64,000 nt of DNA from Azoarcus sp. KH32C (GTDB lineage: Bacteria; Pseudomonadota; Gammaproteobacteria; Burkholderiales; Rhodocyclaceae): NCBI RefSeq assembly GCF_000349945.1, contig NC_020516.1:744001-808000 (forward strand), in the 5' to 3' direction. A program made the position numbers and the translations under genes. Under the pieces are notes generated by a model. The model saw nothing but the letters and a program-made list of their open reading frames with translations, was not told the DNA's origin and did not search any database. Shown here piece by piece: positions 24,897 to 33,947 of this stretch; position 1 is the first letter of the stretch, and each line of letters starts with the position of its first letter.

Positions 24897-26867
24897 ATGA
24901 CTCTTCTGGACCAGTTCTCGGCTTACAGCGAATGGCGCGCGAGTGCGTCGTCGGCCGTCGGGCGTTTGCGGCAGTGGCTCGTGCGCAACGAAGTGGGCGA
25001 CGTGCAGGGCGATCTGCGCCTGCAGTACGTGCTCGATCGTTTGCGTGACGACAAGCTCACCGTGGCCTTCGTCGCCGAGTTCTCGCGCGGCAAGTCCGAG
25101 CTCATCAATGCCATCTTCTTCGCCGATTACGGCGACCGGGTGCTGCCGTCGAGTGCGGGGCGCACGACGATGTGCCCTACCGAGCTGCAGTGGAATGACG
25201 GCGCGCGCGCCGAAATCCGGCTGCTGCCGATCCGCACGCGCGCGACGCACGCCAGCGTCAGCGAACTGAAGCAATACTTGGAAGAGTGGACGGTGCTGCC
25301 GCTCGACGCGAATTCGCTCGAGAGCCTGCAACAGGCGTTCGCGCGCGTCGGCGAGACCGAGCGTGTCGCCAAGAACGACGCCGTGCGCTTCGGCTTCGAC
25401 GTCGACGATAAGGGCGAGAATGGGCTCAAACCCGCCGCCGACGGCACGGTCGAGATCCCGTGCTGGCGCCACGCGGTGATCCAGTTTCCGCATCCCCTGC
25501 TCGAGCAGGGGTTGGTCGTGCTCGACACGCCAGGGCTCAACGCGATCGGTGCCGAGCCCGAACTGACGCTCTCGTTGTTGCCGAACGCGCATGCGGTACT
25601 GTTCGTGCTGGCGGCCGATACGGGCGTGACGCAGAGCGACCTGACGGTCTGGCGCGAGTACGTGCAGGCCGGCCGGCAGCGCAAGACCGGCCGCCTCGTG
25701 GTGCTGAACAAGATCGACGGGCTGTGGGACGGATTGCGGGACGACGCTCAGATCGAGGCCGAAATCACGCGCCAGATCGCGACCGTGTCCGAGACGCTGG
25801 AGATTCCGACCTGGTCGGTGTTTCCCGTGTCGGCGCAGAAGGGGCTCGTCGGACGGATCAGCGGCGACGCGGGGCTGGTCGCGCGCAGCCGTGTCGCGGA
25901 GCTCGAAAAGGCGCTGACCCAGGACTTGCTGCCCACCAAGCAGGAGATCGTCAGCGATAGCACGCTCGCCGAGACCGACGACATCATCGCGCAGACGCGC
26001 GAACTGCTCGAGGCGCGGCTCACCGGCCTGCGCGAGCAGCTGCAGGAACTCACGGACCTGCGCGGCAAGAACCAGAGCGTCATCGAATACATGATGCGCA
26101 AGATCCGCAACGAGAAGAGCGAGTTCGAGCAGGGGCTGCAGAAGTACTACGCGGTGCGAAGCGTGTTCTCGACGCTAACCAACAGTCTGCTCGCACACCT
26201 CGGCATGGACGCGCTGCGCAACGAGACGCGGCGCACGCGCGAGGCGATGCTGGAGTCGACCTTCACGAAGGGCCTGCGCCAGGCGATGGAGAGCTTCTTC
26301 GAGCACCTGCGCGACAATCTGGCCCGTTCCGGCGACGAGATCACCGAAATCACCACCATGCTCGACAGCATGTACAAGCGTTTCAGCGTCGAGCACGGCC
26401 TGAAGCTGACGACACCCGAGGCCTTCTCGACGCTGCGCTACGAGCGCGAACTCGACCGTCTCGAGAATGCCTTCAACCGGCAGGTCAATTCGGCGCTCTC
26501 GCTCGTGACGACCGAAAAGCATGCGCTGACGCAGAAGTTCTTCGAGACCGTGGCGGTCGAGGCTCGCCGCACCTTCGAGATGGCGAACCGCGATGTCGAG
26601 CAGTGGCTGCGCGCGGTCATGTCGCCGCTGGAAACCCAGGTGCGCGAATACCAGTTGCAGCTGAAGCGGCGGCTGGAGAGCGTCAAGCGCATCCACCAGG
26701 CGACCGATACGCTGGAAGAGCGCGTCGGTGAGTTGCAGCAGGCCGAGTCGGCGATGCTCACGCAGCTCGATGAGCTGGCGGGGCTGGAAGCATCGATCCG
26801 TGCGGTGTTGGGCGGCGGCGACGCTGTGGGAGACGAGGCCGAGGCGGTGCGTGACCGCGCTGCGTGA
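24897..26867 (+). CDS. Dynamin family large GTPase
   Basis: A 656-residue GTPase of the bacterial dynamin-like group. G1 is FVAEFSRGKSELINAIF near residue 57, G3 VVLDTPGLN near 205 and G4 LNKIDGLW near 266. The rest (about 340-640) is strongly helical with heptad-like E/R/Q/L content (ELLEARLTGLREQLQELTDL, QQAESAMLTQLDELAGLE), as in stalk regions. No clear membrane helix is seen. The start at 24897 has GGAG at 24887-24890; ATG 24891 and ATG 24870 are alternatives. It stands alone after mutM. Role unknown; membrane remodelling is a family-level guess. Confidence 0.85.
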   Translation: MTLLDQFSAYSEWRASASSAVGRLRQWLVRNEVGDVQGDLRLQYVLDRLRDDKLTVAFVAEFSRGKSELINAIFFADYGDRVLPSSAGRTTMCPTELQWNDGARAEIRLLPIRTRATHASVSELKQYLEEWTVLPLDANSLESLQQAFARVGETERVAKNDAVRFGFDVDDKGENGLKPAADGTVEIPCWRHAVIQFPHPLLEQGLVVLDTPGLNAIGAEPELTLSLLPNAHAVLFVLAADTGVTQSDLTVWREYVQAGRQRKTGRLVVLNKIDGLWDGLRDDAQIEAEITRQIATVSETLEIPTWSVFPVSAQKGLVGRISGDAGLVARSRVAELEKALTQDLLPTKQEIVSDSTLAETDDIIAQTRELLEARLTGLREQLQELTDLRGKNQSVIEYMMRKIRNEKSEFEQGLQKYYAVRSVFSTLTNSLLAHLGMDALRNETRRTREAMLESTFTKGLRQAMESFFEHLRDNLARSGDEITEITTMLDSMYKRFSVEHGLKLTTPEAFSTLRYERELDRLENAFNRQVNSALSLVTTEKHALTQKFFETVAVEARRTFEMANRDVEQWLRAVMSPLETQVREYQLQLKRRLESVKRIHQATDTLEERVGELQQAESAMLTQLDELAGLEASIRAVLGGGDAVGDEAEAVRDRAA

Positions 26868-26896
26868 CGGGTAGCGGGCAAGAGGGCAAAAAGAAA

Positions 26897-26920
26897 GGCG
26901 GACCGTAGTCCGCCATTTTC
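26897..26920. terminator. Bidirectional terminator between the dynamin-like and ferredoxin genes
   Basis: Stem GGCGGAC/GTCCGCC (26897-26903 with 26908-26914) and a CGTA loop. ATTTTCTCTT follows on the plus strand, and TTTCTTTTT follows on the minus strand, so it can serve both convergent genes. Confidence 0.85.
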
Positions 26921-26951
26921 TCTTCAGGCTTGTTCCCGCGTGGGAAGGCGA

Positions 26952-27206
26952 TCAGGCCTTGGCCGCCGTCAGGCGGTGGAACTTCTCCATCAGCTGGTCC
27001 TTGGTCTCGACGACATCCGGGTTCATCGGGATACAGTCCACCGGGCAGACCTGCTGGCATTGCGGTTCATCGAAGTGGCCGACGCATTCGGTGCACTTGT
27101 TCGGGTCGATCTGGTAAATCTCATCCCCTTGGGAGATTGCACCGTTGGGGCATTCCGGCTCGCACACATCGCAGTTGATGCATTCGTCCGTAATCATCAA
27201 AGCCAT
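26952..27206 (-). CDS. 2[4Fe-4S] ferredoxin (YfhL/Allochromatium type)
   Basis: Small electron carrier of 84 residues. The first cluster motif is CINCDVCEPECP (residues 9-20). The second, CTECVGHFDEPQCQQVCP, has the longer spacing between its second and third cysteines that marks the Alvin/YfhL class. An extra DCIP follows, and the C terminus is helical (MEKFHRLTAAKA). Its low-potential partner is not identifiable. It follows coaD by 25 bp, the coaD-fdx order seen in many beta- and gammaproteobacteria. Confidence 0.93.
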   Translation of the reverse strand: MALMITDECINCDVCEPECPNGAISQGDEIYQIDPNKCTECVGHFDEPQCQQVCPVDCIPMNPDVVETKDQLMEKFHRLTAAKA

Positions 27207-27231
27207 CTTTCAATTCCTCGTAATACACGTT

Positions 27232-27714
27232 TCACAGAGACTTCTGCAGCAGGCGTTCGTAGACCGCCGGCTGCACGAATTTGCTGACATCGCCCCCCAT
27301 GCGGGCGATTTCGCGCACCATCGTGGCGGAGATGAACATATATTCGTCCGCCGGCGTCAGGAACACTGTTTCGACGTCGGGGAAGAGCTTCCGGTTCATT
27401 CCTGCGAGCTGGAATTCGTATTCGAAGTCGGAAACCGCCCGCAGACCGCGCAGTATAAGGCGTGCGTTGCGCGCGCGCAGGAAATCCATTAGCAGACCGT
27501 CGAATCCGGTCACTTCGACGTTCCCGAACGGAGTCACGATTTCGCGCGCGATCTCCACGCGCTCCTCGAGCGTGAAGATCGGGCTCTTGCCGCGGCTTTC
27601 GGCCACGGCGACGATGACCTTGTCGAACAGCAGCGACGCCCGGCGAACCAGATCCTCGTGTCCCCGCGTGAATGGGTCGAAGGTACCCGGATAAACCGCT
27701 ACCCCTTCCTTCAT
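27232..27714 (-). CDS. coaD: Phosphopantetheine adenylyltransferase
   Basis: Penultimate step of CoA synthesis, 4'-phosphopantetheine to dephospho-CoA. The 160-residue length is standard. The nucleotidyl-transfer motifs are YPGTFDPFTRGHEDLV (T/HxGH, His near residue 21) and YMFISATMVREIA (ISSTxVR type, near 124), and RGLRAVSDFEYEFQ binds substrate. It overlaps the rsmD stop as ATGA, the conserved rsmD-coaD pair. Confidence 0.97.
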   Translation of the reverse strand: MKEGVAVYPGTFDPFTRGHEDLVRRASLLFDKVIVAVAESRGKSPIFTLEERVEIAREIVTPFGNVEVTGFDGLLMDFLRARNARLILRGLRAVSDFEYEFQLAGMNRKLFPDVETVFLTPADEYMFISATMVREIARMGGDVSKFVQPAVYERLLQKSL

Positions 27715-28250
27715 TCCTGCTCCCCTTGCAAGAGATGAAAATGCACCAGACCGGCGTGTCCTGCCTTGATTGTGCTCAATCCGGCCAGTCCGCCGATCGC
27801 CGTTTCCGCTTCGGCGTAAAGCCAGCCGTCCGGCTTCAGCAGCCGATCCAGCCAGGGTTCCAGCCGCTCGAGCCAGCCCTTGTGGTAGGGCGGATCGAGG
27901 AACACCACGTCGAATCGCTCGGTGGCAGTCTGGACGAATCTTAACGCATCGCCGCGGATGACCTCTACCTGCGTGGCGTTGAGCGCCGTGACCGATTGAC
28001 GCAGCGCGGCGTGCGCCCGTGCATCGGATTCGACGATCACGACGCGATCAGCGCCACGCGAGGCGGCTTCGAAGCCGAGGATGCCGGTGCCGCCGAAGAG
28101 ATCGAGGCAGGTCATTCCCGTGAGGTCCTGCCCCAGCCAGTTGAACAGCGTCTCGCGCACGCGGTCGGGCGTGGGGCGCAGGCCGGGGACGTGGGCGACG
28201 TCGATCAGGCGCGAGCGCCAGTGACCGCCGACGATGCGCACGCGGCTCAC
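27711..28250 (-). CDS. rsmD: 16S rRNA (guanine(966)-N(2))-methyltransferase
   Basis: Methylates G966 of 16S rRNA. The 179-residue product has RIVGGHWRSRLIDV at the N terminus, RPTPDRVRETLFNWL, the SAM-binding LDLFGGTGILGFEAASRGA near residue 50 and the catalytic DPPY in VVFLDPPYHKGW near 116. The start is GTG at 28250, overlapping the preceding peptidase stop as GTGA, and the stop overlaps coaD. Confidence 0.95.
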   Translation of the reverse strand: MSRVRIVGGHWRSRLIDVAHVPGLRPTPDRVRETLFNWLGQDLTGMTCLDLFGGTGILGFEAASRGADRVVIVESDARAHAALRQSVTALNATQVEVIRGDALRFVQTATERFDVVFLDPPYHKGWLERLEPWLDRLLKPDGWLYAEAETAIGGLAGLSTIKAGHAGLVHFHLLQGEQE

Positions 28251-29653
28251 TTGATGTGTCCCGCCTTCTTCGGATTCGCCGCGGCCGGGGCGCTTCCGCC
28301 GCCGCCACCGCTGTCGCCGTCGCCTCCAGCGATCACCGTGACGAGGTTGGCGTCATGGACGCGCCGCGCGAAGGCATCGCGCACGGCTTCGGGCGTGACG
28401 GCCTCGACGCGCTTGGGATAGGTTTCGAGCCAGTCGAGCGGCAGCTGGTAGAAGCCGATCATCGCGACGTGGTCGAGGATCTTGCGGTTGGAGTCGAGGC
28501 GCAGGCCGAATCCGTTGACGATGTTGTCGCGGGCGGCCTTGATCTCGGCGGCGGTGGGACCTTTCGCGATGAAGTCGTCGACGACGGCTCGCGTCACCCG
28601 CAGCGCTTCCTCGGACTGGCTGCCGCGCGTCTGCAGTCCGATCTGGAACGGGCCGGCGACGCGCTGCGGCATGAAGTAGCTGTACACGCTGTAGGCGAAG
28701 CCGCGCTTTTCGCGCACTTCCTTCGTCAGCCGCGACACGAAGCCGCCGCCGCCGAGCACGTAGTTGCCGACGAGCAGCGGGAAGTAGTCCGGATCGTCGC
28801 GGCTCATGCCGGGCAGGCCGATCAGGATGTGGGCCTGGGCCGAGGGGTGGGCGATGCGCTCGACGCTCGCGGCGGGCTGCTGCGGCGCGGGCAGCGTGGG
28901 GCTGGCGGTGCCGGCGGGCAGGTCGGCCGTCAGGCGGCGGGCAATGTCGTCGGCCTGCTCGCGCGTGACATCGCCGACGATCGAGACGACGGCCGTATTG
29001 GCCGTGTAGTAGCTGCGGTGGAACTGCACGAGCTGGTCGCGCGTGATGCTTTGCAGCGATTCGACCGTCGTGATTCGGCCATACGGATGCGAGCCGTAGA
29101 TCGCGCTCATGAAGCGGCGCGCGGCGAGGGTCTCGGGGCGGGTGAGCGCGTCGCGCAGCTCGGCGATGGCGCGTTCGCGTTCTCGTTCCAGCACCTCCGC
29201 CGGGAAGGTCGGCTTCGCGAGCAGACGCGCGGCGAGGTCGATCGCGCCATTGCGCTCGGTTTCGCTCGACAGGGTCCGGATCGACAGGCTGGCCTGGTCG
29301 GTATCCGCGCCGCCGCCGATGCGGGCGCCGGTGTCGGCGATGCGTTCGGCAATCTGCTGCTCGTCGAGGCCTTCACTGCCGGCGTCGAGCATGCCGTGGG
29401 TGAGGCTCGCCAGGCCGGCGCTGCCTTCCGGATCGAGGGCGCTGCCCGCGGGGAAGCCGACCTGGATGTCGACGAGGGGTAGGGCGTGGCTTTCGACGTA
29501 GTACACGCGCGCGCCGTTGGGGGCGGTCCAGTGCTTGATGTCGGGGCCGGCCGCGGCGGCGCTGGTGCTCGCGAGCGGGGACAGGAGCGCGGCCACTGCG
29601 GCGAGCGCGACGAAGCTACGGTTCAGGTGACGGATCATGGTATCCATTCGCAT
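28247..29653 (-). CDS. M16 family peptidase-like protein, non-catalytic partner
   Basis: A 468-residue exported protein with a signal peptide (RHLNRSFVALAAVAALLSPL). The M16 fold is clear (YYVESHALPLVDIQVGFPAGSALD; GGFVSRLTKEVREKRGFAYS), but at the place of the zinc motif it reads LTHGMLDAGSEGLDEQQ. HxxEH is missing, so it is likely the structural half of a heterodimer, as PqqF/mitochondrial alpha-type subunits are. It starts one base after the stop of the active partner. The start is chosen at ATG 29653; ATG 29647 or 29638 would shorten the N terminus. Confidence 0.88.
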   Translation of the reverse strand: MRMDTMIRHLNRSFVALAAVAALLSPLASTSAAAAGPDIKHWTAPNGARVYYVESHALPLVDIQVGFPAGSALDPEGSAGLASLTHGMLDAGSEGLDEQQIAERIADTGARIGGGADTDQASLSIRTLSSETERNGAIDLAARLLAKPTFPAEVLERERERAIAELRDALTRPETLAARRFMSAIYGSHPYGRITTVESLQSITRDQLVQFHRSYYTANTAVVSIVGDVTREQADDIARRLTADLPAGTASPTLPAPQQPAASVERIAHPSAQAHILIGLPGMSRDDPDYFPLLVGNYVLGGGGFVSRLTKEVREKRGFAYSVYSYFMPQRVAGPFQIGLQTRGSQSEEALRVTRAVVDDFIAKGPTAAEIKAARDNIVNGFGLRLDSNRKILDHVAMIGFYQLPLDWLETYPKRVEAVTPEAVRDAFARRVHDANLVTVIAGGDGDSGGGGGSAPAAANPKKAGHIK

Positions 29654-29654
29654 G

Positions 29655-31028
29655 TCAGTGCCGCATTCCGGGCTTGTGGGCATGGGGTTTGGCGTCGGCG
29701 ATGGGCAGCGGGTCGAGCTGGGCGCGGGTGAGGGTGTCGTCGCTGAAGTACTTGCGTGCGACGGCCTGCACCTCCTCGGCGGTCACGCGGCGGACGCCTT
29801 CGAGGAGTTTGTCGTCGTCGCGCCACGAGAGGCCCGTCGATTCAAGGAAGCCGATTTCCATCGCCTGGCCCATCAGCGAGTCGCGCTTGTAGACCTGGCC
29901 GGCGACGGTCTGCGTTTTGACGCGGCGCAGCTCGTCCTCCGCGATGCCTTCGTCCTGGATGCGCTTGATTTCCGCGCGCAGGGCCGTTTCGAGGTCCGCG
30001 ACGGTCTTGCCGGGGGCGGGGGAGCCGTCGAGCGTGAAGAGCTGCGGGCCGCGGCCGCTGCCGTCGTAGCCGGCGCCGGCCGACACGGCGACGCGGTTCT
30101 CGCGCACGAGGCGGCGATTGAGACGGGCGCCTTCGTAGCCGTCGAGCACGGCGGCGAGCACCTTCAGCGCATAGACGTCGCGATCCTGCTCGGGGTCGCG
30201 CATCGTGGGCGCTTTCCACGCGAGTTCCAGGTAGGGCAGCTCGGCGGGCGCGCGCACGACCACCGAGCGCATGCCCTGTTGTTCGGGCTCGGTGGTGATG
30301 CGCCGCTCGGGCAGCGGGCGGGCCTTGGCCGGGCCGTAGTGCTTGCGCGCCATCTCGAACACCTGGCGGTGGTCGACGTCGCCGACGACGACGAGGCGCG
30401 CGTTGTTGGGCACGTACCAGGTGCGGTACCAGCGCCGGGCGTCTTCGGCCCCCGTGGTGTCGAGGTCCGTCATCCAGCCGATGACGGGGCGGTGGTAGGG
30501 GTGGGCCTCGAAGGCCGTCGCCATCAGCTGCTCATTAACGAGCGAGCGCGGTTCGTCGTCGGTCCGCAGGCGCCGTTCTTCCTTGACGACCTCGAGCTCG
30601 GGCTTGAACTCCTTGTCGGTGATCTTCAGATGCGCCATGCGGTCGGCTTCCAGCGCCATGACGTCGCCGAGGCGCGAGGACGGCACCTGCTGGAAGTAGG
30701 CCGTGTAGTCCTGCCCGGTGAAAGCGTTGTCGCGCCCGCCAATGGCGGCCACGCGCTTGTTGAATTCACCGGGGCCGACCTTGTCGGTACCCTTGAACAT
30801 CATGTGTTCGAGGATGTGCGCGACGCCCGAGACGCCCGCGGCCTCGTCCATCGAGCCGGCGCCGTACCACACCATGTGGACGACGGACGGCGCGCGACGG
30901 TCTTCCTTGACGATGACTTTCATGCCGTTCGGAAGCGTGGTCTCGAACGGATTGGCGTGCAGCGGGCCTGCCGCGAGGGCGAGTGCCGCGGCCAGCATGG
31001 TGGTGCGGGGAAAGATGTGGCGAAACAT
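29655..31028 (-). CDS. M16 family zinc metallopeptidase, catalytic partner
   Basis: Exported protease of 457 residues. The signal peptide is MFRHIFPRTTMLAAALALAA with cleavage near LHA. The inverted zinc motif is intact: GVAHILEHMMFKGT (HxxEH near residue 75), with the distal Glu expected further on. VVGDVDHRQVFEMARKHYG and RNRRLVRENRVAVSAGAGY-type segments mark the family. It is paired with the following gene, which lacks the motif, and likely acts as a periplasmic heterodimer. The frame is open far upstream, but the signal peptide fixes the start near 31028; ATG 31043 is an alternative. Confidence 0.9.
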   Translation of the reverse strand: MFRHIFPRTTMLAAALALAAGPLHANPFETTLPNGMKVIVKEDRRAPSVVHMVWYGAGSMDEAAGVSGVAHILEHMMFKGTDKVGPGEFNKRVAAIGGRDNAFTGQDYTAYFQQVPSSRLGDVMALEADRMAHLKITDKEFKPELEVVKEERRLRTDDEPRSLVNEQLMATAFEAHPYHRPVIGWMTDLDTTGAEDARRWYRTWYVPNNARLVVVGDVDHRQVFEMARKHYGPAKARPLPERRITTEPEQQGMRSVVVRAPAELPYLELAWKAPTMRDPEQDRDVYALKVLAAVLDGYEGARLNRRLVRENRVAVSAGAGYDGSGRGPQLFTLDGSPAPGKTVADLETALRAEIKRIQDEGIAEDELRRVKTQTVAGQVYKRDSLMGQAMEIGFLESTGLSWRDDDKLLEGVRRVTAEEVQAVARKYFSDDTLTRAQLDPLPIADAKPHAHKPGMRH

Positions 31029-31173
31029 GGAGATGTCCTGCATCTGGTAGAATTCGCGGCTTGCGACGGCCTGTTTTTCGGGCGCGCCGCGTTCAACGTG
31101 CAGCCGCATCTTAGCGTTATTGGGATATCGGCGCCGCCTGAAGTTCAAAACGTCACAACAGACCCGAATATCC

Positions 31174-32247
31174 ATGTTTGGTTTCCTGAAGAAATCCGCA
31201 AAGCCCGATCCGGCGGCCCCCGCAGCCCCGTCGGCCCCCGAGGCGACGCCCGCGCCCGTGTCGGCTCCCGCGCCCGCTCCTGTCCAGGAATCGACTGCCG
31301 AGCCGGCCGTCAAGCGTTCCTGGGCCGAGCGCCTGAAGGCCGGGCTGAGCCGCACGCGCCAGCAGATCGGCGGCGGGCTCGCCAACCTTTTCGGTCTGCG
31401 CAAGATCGACGAGGACCTGCTCGAGGAGCTCGAAACGACGCTTCTGATGGCCGATTGCGGCGTCGAGGCGACCGAGCATCTGCTCACCGAACTGCGCAGG
31501 CGCTGGAAGCGCGACAAGCTCGAGACCGCCGACCAGTTGCAGAAGGCGCTCGCCGAGGAGCTGCTGGCGATTCTTGCGCCGCTCGAGCAGCCGCTCGACG
31601 TGTCGACGCACTCGCCCTACATCATCATGATCGCGGGCGTGAACGGCTCGGGCAAGACGACCTCGATCGGCAAGCTCGCGAAGTACTTCCAGTCACAGGG
31701 CAAGAGCGTGCTGCTGGCGGCGGGCGATACGTTCCGCGCCGCGGCGCGCGAGCAGTTGATGACCTGGGGCGAGCGCAACAACGTCACGGTGATCGCGCAG
31801 GACGGCGGCGATTCGGCGGCGGTGATCTTCGACGCGATCAACGCCGCGAAGGCACGCGGCATCAACGTCGTACTGGCGGATACCGCCGGGCGCCTGCCGA
31901 CGCAACTGCACCTGATGGAAGAGATCGCGAAGGTGCGCCGCGTGATCGCGAAGGCCGAGCCGAGCGGGCCGCACGAGGTGCTGCTCGTGCTCGACGCGAA
32001 TATCGGCCAGAACGCGCTGGCGCAGGTGAAGGCCTTTGATGCCGCGATTGGTGTGACGGGCCTGGTCGTGACCAAGCTCGACGGCACGGCGAAGGGCGGC
32101 GTCGTCGCGGCGATCGCCCGTCAGTATCCGCGTCCGCTGCGCTTTATCGGCGTCGGCGAAGGGATCGACGACTTGCAGCCCTTCCACGTGAAGGAATTCG
32201 TCGACGCGCTGTTCGAACCGGTCGCGGGAGCGGGCGCTGCGGCATGA
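31174..32247 (+). CDS. ftsY: Signal recognition particle receptor FtsY
   Basis: SRP receptor GTPase for co-translational membrane targeting. The 357-residue protein has MFGFLKKSAKPDPAAPAAP (amphipathic start, then an Ala/Pro linker of about 45 residues). The N domain is at about 60-140. The G domain follows with GVNGSGKTTSIGKLAKYF, AGDTFRAAAREQL, LADTAGRLPTQ, TKLDGTAKGG and FIGVGEGIDDLQPF. The ATG at 31174 is chosen for the MFGFLKK N terminus. It is divergent from the M16 pair and coupled to ftsE by ATGA. Confidence 0.97.
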   Translation: MFGFLKKSAKPDPAAPAAPSAPEATPAPVSAPAPAPVQESTAEPAVKRSWAERLKAGLSRTRQQIGGGLANLFGLRKIDEDLLEELETTLLMADCGVEATEHLLTELRRRWKRDKLETADQLQKALAEELLAILAPLEQPLDVSTHSPYIIMIAGVNGSGKTTSIGKLAKYFQSQGKSVLLAAGDTFRAAAREQLMTWGERNNVTVIAQDGGDSAAVIFDAINAAKARGINVVLADTAGRLPTQLHLMEEIAKVRRVIAKAEPSGPHEVLLVLDANIGQNALAQVKAFDAAIGVTGLVVTKLDGTAKGGVVAAIARQYPRPLRFIGVGEGIDDLQPFHVKEFVDALFEPVAGAGAAA

Positions 32248-32909
32248 TCGTCTTCGAGAATGTGGTGAAGCGCTACCCGGGCGGCTATACGGCGCTCGGG
32301 GGCGTGAGCTTCGAGATCCGCCACGGCGAGTTGGCGGTGCTGTCGGGCCATTCGGGGGCAGGCAAGAGCACGCTGCTGAAGCTGATCGCGGCGATCGAGC
32401 GGCCGACCACCGGGGCAGTGAAGATCAACGGGCAGGACATCTCCGGCCTGCGTCCGCGTGCAATTCCCTACCTGCGGCGCAACCTCGGGCTCGTGCTGCA
32501 GGAGCATCGGCTGCTGTACGACCGTAAGGTGTTCGACAACGTGATGCTGCCGCTGGTGATCACCGGCCATCCGCCGCGCGATGCGGCCAAGCGCGTTGCG
32601 GCGGCGCTGGAGCGCGTCGGGCTTGCCGGTCGTGAACGCGAGATGCCGGCGGGGCTCTCCGGCGGCGAGCAACAGCGGGTCGCGATCGCGCGGGCGATCG
32701 TCAACAAGCCGTCGATCCTGATCGCCGACGAGCCGACCGCGCACCTCGACACGGCCTACGCAAACGAGATCGCGAATCTCTTCAAGTCCTTCAATTCCGC
32801 CGGCGTCACCGTGTTGGTGTCGACCCACGACGAGCGGCTCTTTGCGCAGCACGCACCGCGGCGCCTGGTGTTGGGCAAGGGGATGCTGTTGGGAGAGGCT
32901 GCGGCATGA
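32244..32909 (+). CDS. ftsE: Cell division ATP-binding protein FtsE
   Basis: ABC ATPase that, with FtsX, regulates septal peptidoglycan hydrolysis. The 221-residue protein opens MIVFENVVKRYPGGYTALGG. It contains Walker A GHSGAGKSTLLK, the signature LSGGEQQRVAIARA, Walker B ILIADEPTAHLD and the switch His in VSTHDERL. It overlaps ftsY and ftsX by 4 bp on each side, so the three genes are translationally coupled. Confidence 0.97.
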   Translation: MIVFENVVKRYPGGYTALGGVSFEIRHGELAVLSGHSGAGKSTLLKLIAAIERPTTGAVKINGQDISGLRPRAIPYLRRNLGLVLQEHRLLYDRKVFDNVMLPLVITGHPPRDAAKRVAAALERVGLAGREREMPAGLSGGEQQRVAIARAIVNKPSILIADEPTAHLDTAYANEIANLFKSFNSAGVTVLVSTHDERLFAQHAPRRLVLGKGMLLGEAAA

Positions 32910-33808
32910 ATCATTGGTTCTATTTGCACGGCCGCGCGCTGATGCAGGCATTGCGGCGTCTGACCGCGCAACCGCTCGGCACGCTGCTGTCGGCGCTGGT
33001 CGTGGGGATTGCGCTGTCGTTGCCCGCCGCCGGTTATCTGTTGCTCGACAACGTGGCTTCGCTCGCGCGGGGAGTGTCGGGGACGCCGGAGATCAGCGTA
33101 TTCATGGCGCAGGATGCTTCCGCATCCGACGTCGCAGCCGCCGAGAAGCATCTGCGCGGCGATGCGCAGATCGCGGGCTACCGCTATGTGGCGAAGGACG
33201 AGGCGCTGCATCAGCTTGAACGCAACGGTCTGGGCGACGTGCTCGGCGGATTGACGGCGAACCCCTTGCCGGACGCCTTCATCGTGACCCCGCGCGGCGA
33301 GGATCCGTCGGTGTATGACACGCTGAGCGCGCGCTTCGCGGCCTGGCCGGGGGTTGCGCATGTGCAGCTCGATTCGGCCTGGGTGAAGCGTCTGCACGCG
33401 CTGCTGGGGCTCGGGCGGCTTGCGGTGCTGCTGCTGGCGGGGCTGTTGGGCTTCGCGCTGGTGATCGTGACGTTCAATACGATCCGTCTACAGATCCTGA
33501 CCCAGCGCCATGAGATCGATGTGAGCCGGCTGCTCGGGGCGACCGATCCCTTCATTCGTCGGCCGTTTTACTGGTTCGGCAGCCTGCAGGGGCTGCTCGG
33601 CGGTTGCGTGGCGCTGACCACGGTGTGGGCGACGGTCGAGGCCTTGGGTGGGCCGGTGGCGAGTCTTGCCGAGACCTACGGCGCAGTGTTCGCACTGACA
33701 GGCCCTGGGCTGCGTGAAGCGGCTGCGATCCTGGGTTTTGCGGCGTTTCTGGGCTGGCTCGGTAGCGCGATCTCGGTGCGGCGGCATCTGGCTGAGCGCT
33801 TGAGCTAA
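32906..33808 (+). CDS. ftsX: Cell division protein FtsX
   Basis: Membrane partner of FtsE. The 300-residue protein has the FtsX topology of four membrane helices: about 20-45 (LSALVVGIALSLPAAGYLLL), about 170-195 (LAVLLLAGLLGFALVIVTF), about 225-250 and about 265-290. The periplasmic loop after helix 1 contains EISVFMAQDASASDVAAA and DEALHQLERNGLGDVLGG, the conserved lobe. It ends the ftsY-ftsE-ftsX operon. An inverted repeat without a T-run at 33843-33864 follows the stop. Confidence 0.95.
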   Translation: MNHWFYLHGRALMQALRRLTAQPLGTLLSALVVGIALSLPAAGYLLLDNVASLARGVSGTPEISVFMAQDASASDVAAAEKHLRGDAQIAGYRYVAKDEALHQLERNGLGDVLGGLTANPLPDAFIVTPRGEDPSVYDTLSARFAAWPGVAHVQLDSAWVKRLHALLGLGRLAVLLLAGLLGFALVIVTFNTIRLQILTQRHEIDVSRLLGATDPFIRRPFYWFGSLQGLLGGCVALTTVWATVEALGGPVASLAETYGAVFALTGPGLREAAAILGFAAFLGWLGSAISVRRHLAERLS

Positions 33809-33892
33809 GTCGAGGCGGGTTTGTCCGGGGTGGCGTGCCGGAGCCTGCCTCCCGGCGGGCAGGCGCTCGCGGCCTTCGGCTTCCCGTTCCGC

Positions 33893-33898
33893 TATAAT
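33893..33898 (+). promoter_or_regulatory. Perfect -10 hexamer before the radical SAM gene
   Basis: TATAAT lies 50 bp upstream of the ATG at 33948. No good -35 hexamer is seen at 16-18 bp spacing, so it is either an activator-dependent promoter or a chance match. It is notable because the flanks are very GC-rich. Confidence 0.4.
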
Positions 33899-33947
33899 CC
33901 CGCACCCAATTTAGGGTCAATCCACTCGGGATCAGCTACCGCACACC

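Noticed and set aside
33843..33864. A GCCTGCC/GGCAGGC hairpin after ftsX as a terminator
   Set aside because: There is no T-run on either strand after the stem, so intrinsic termination is not supported.
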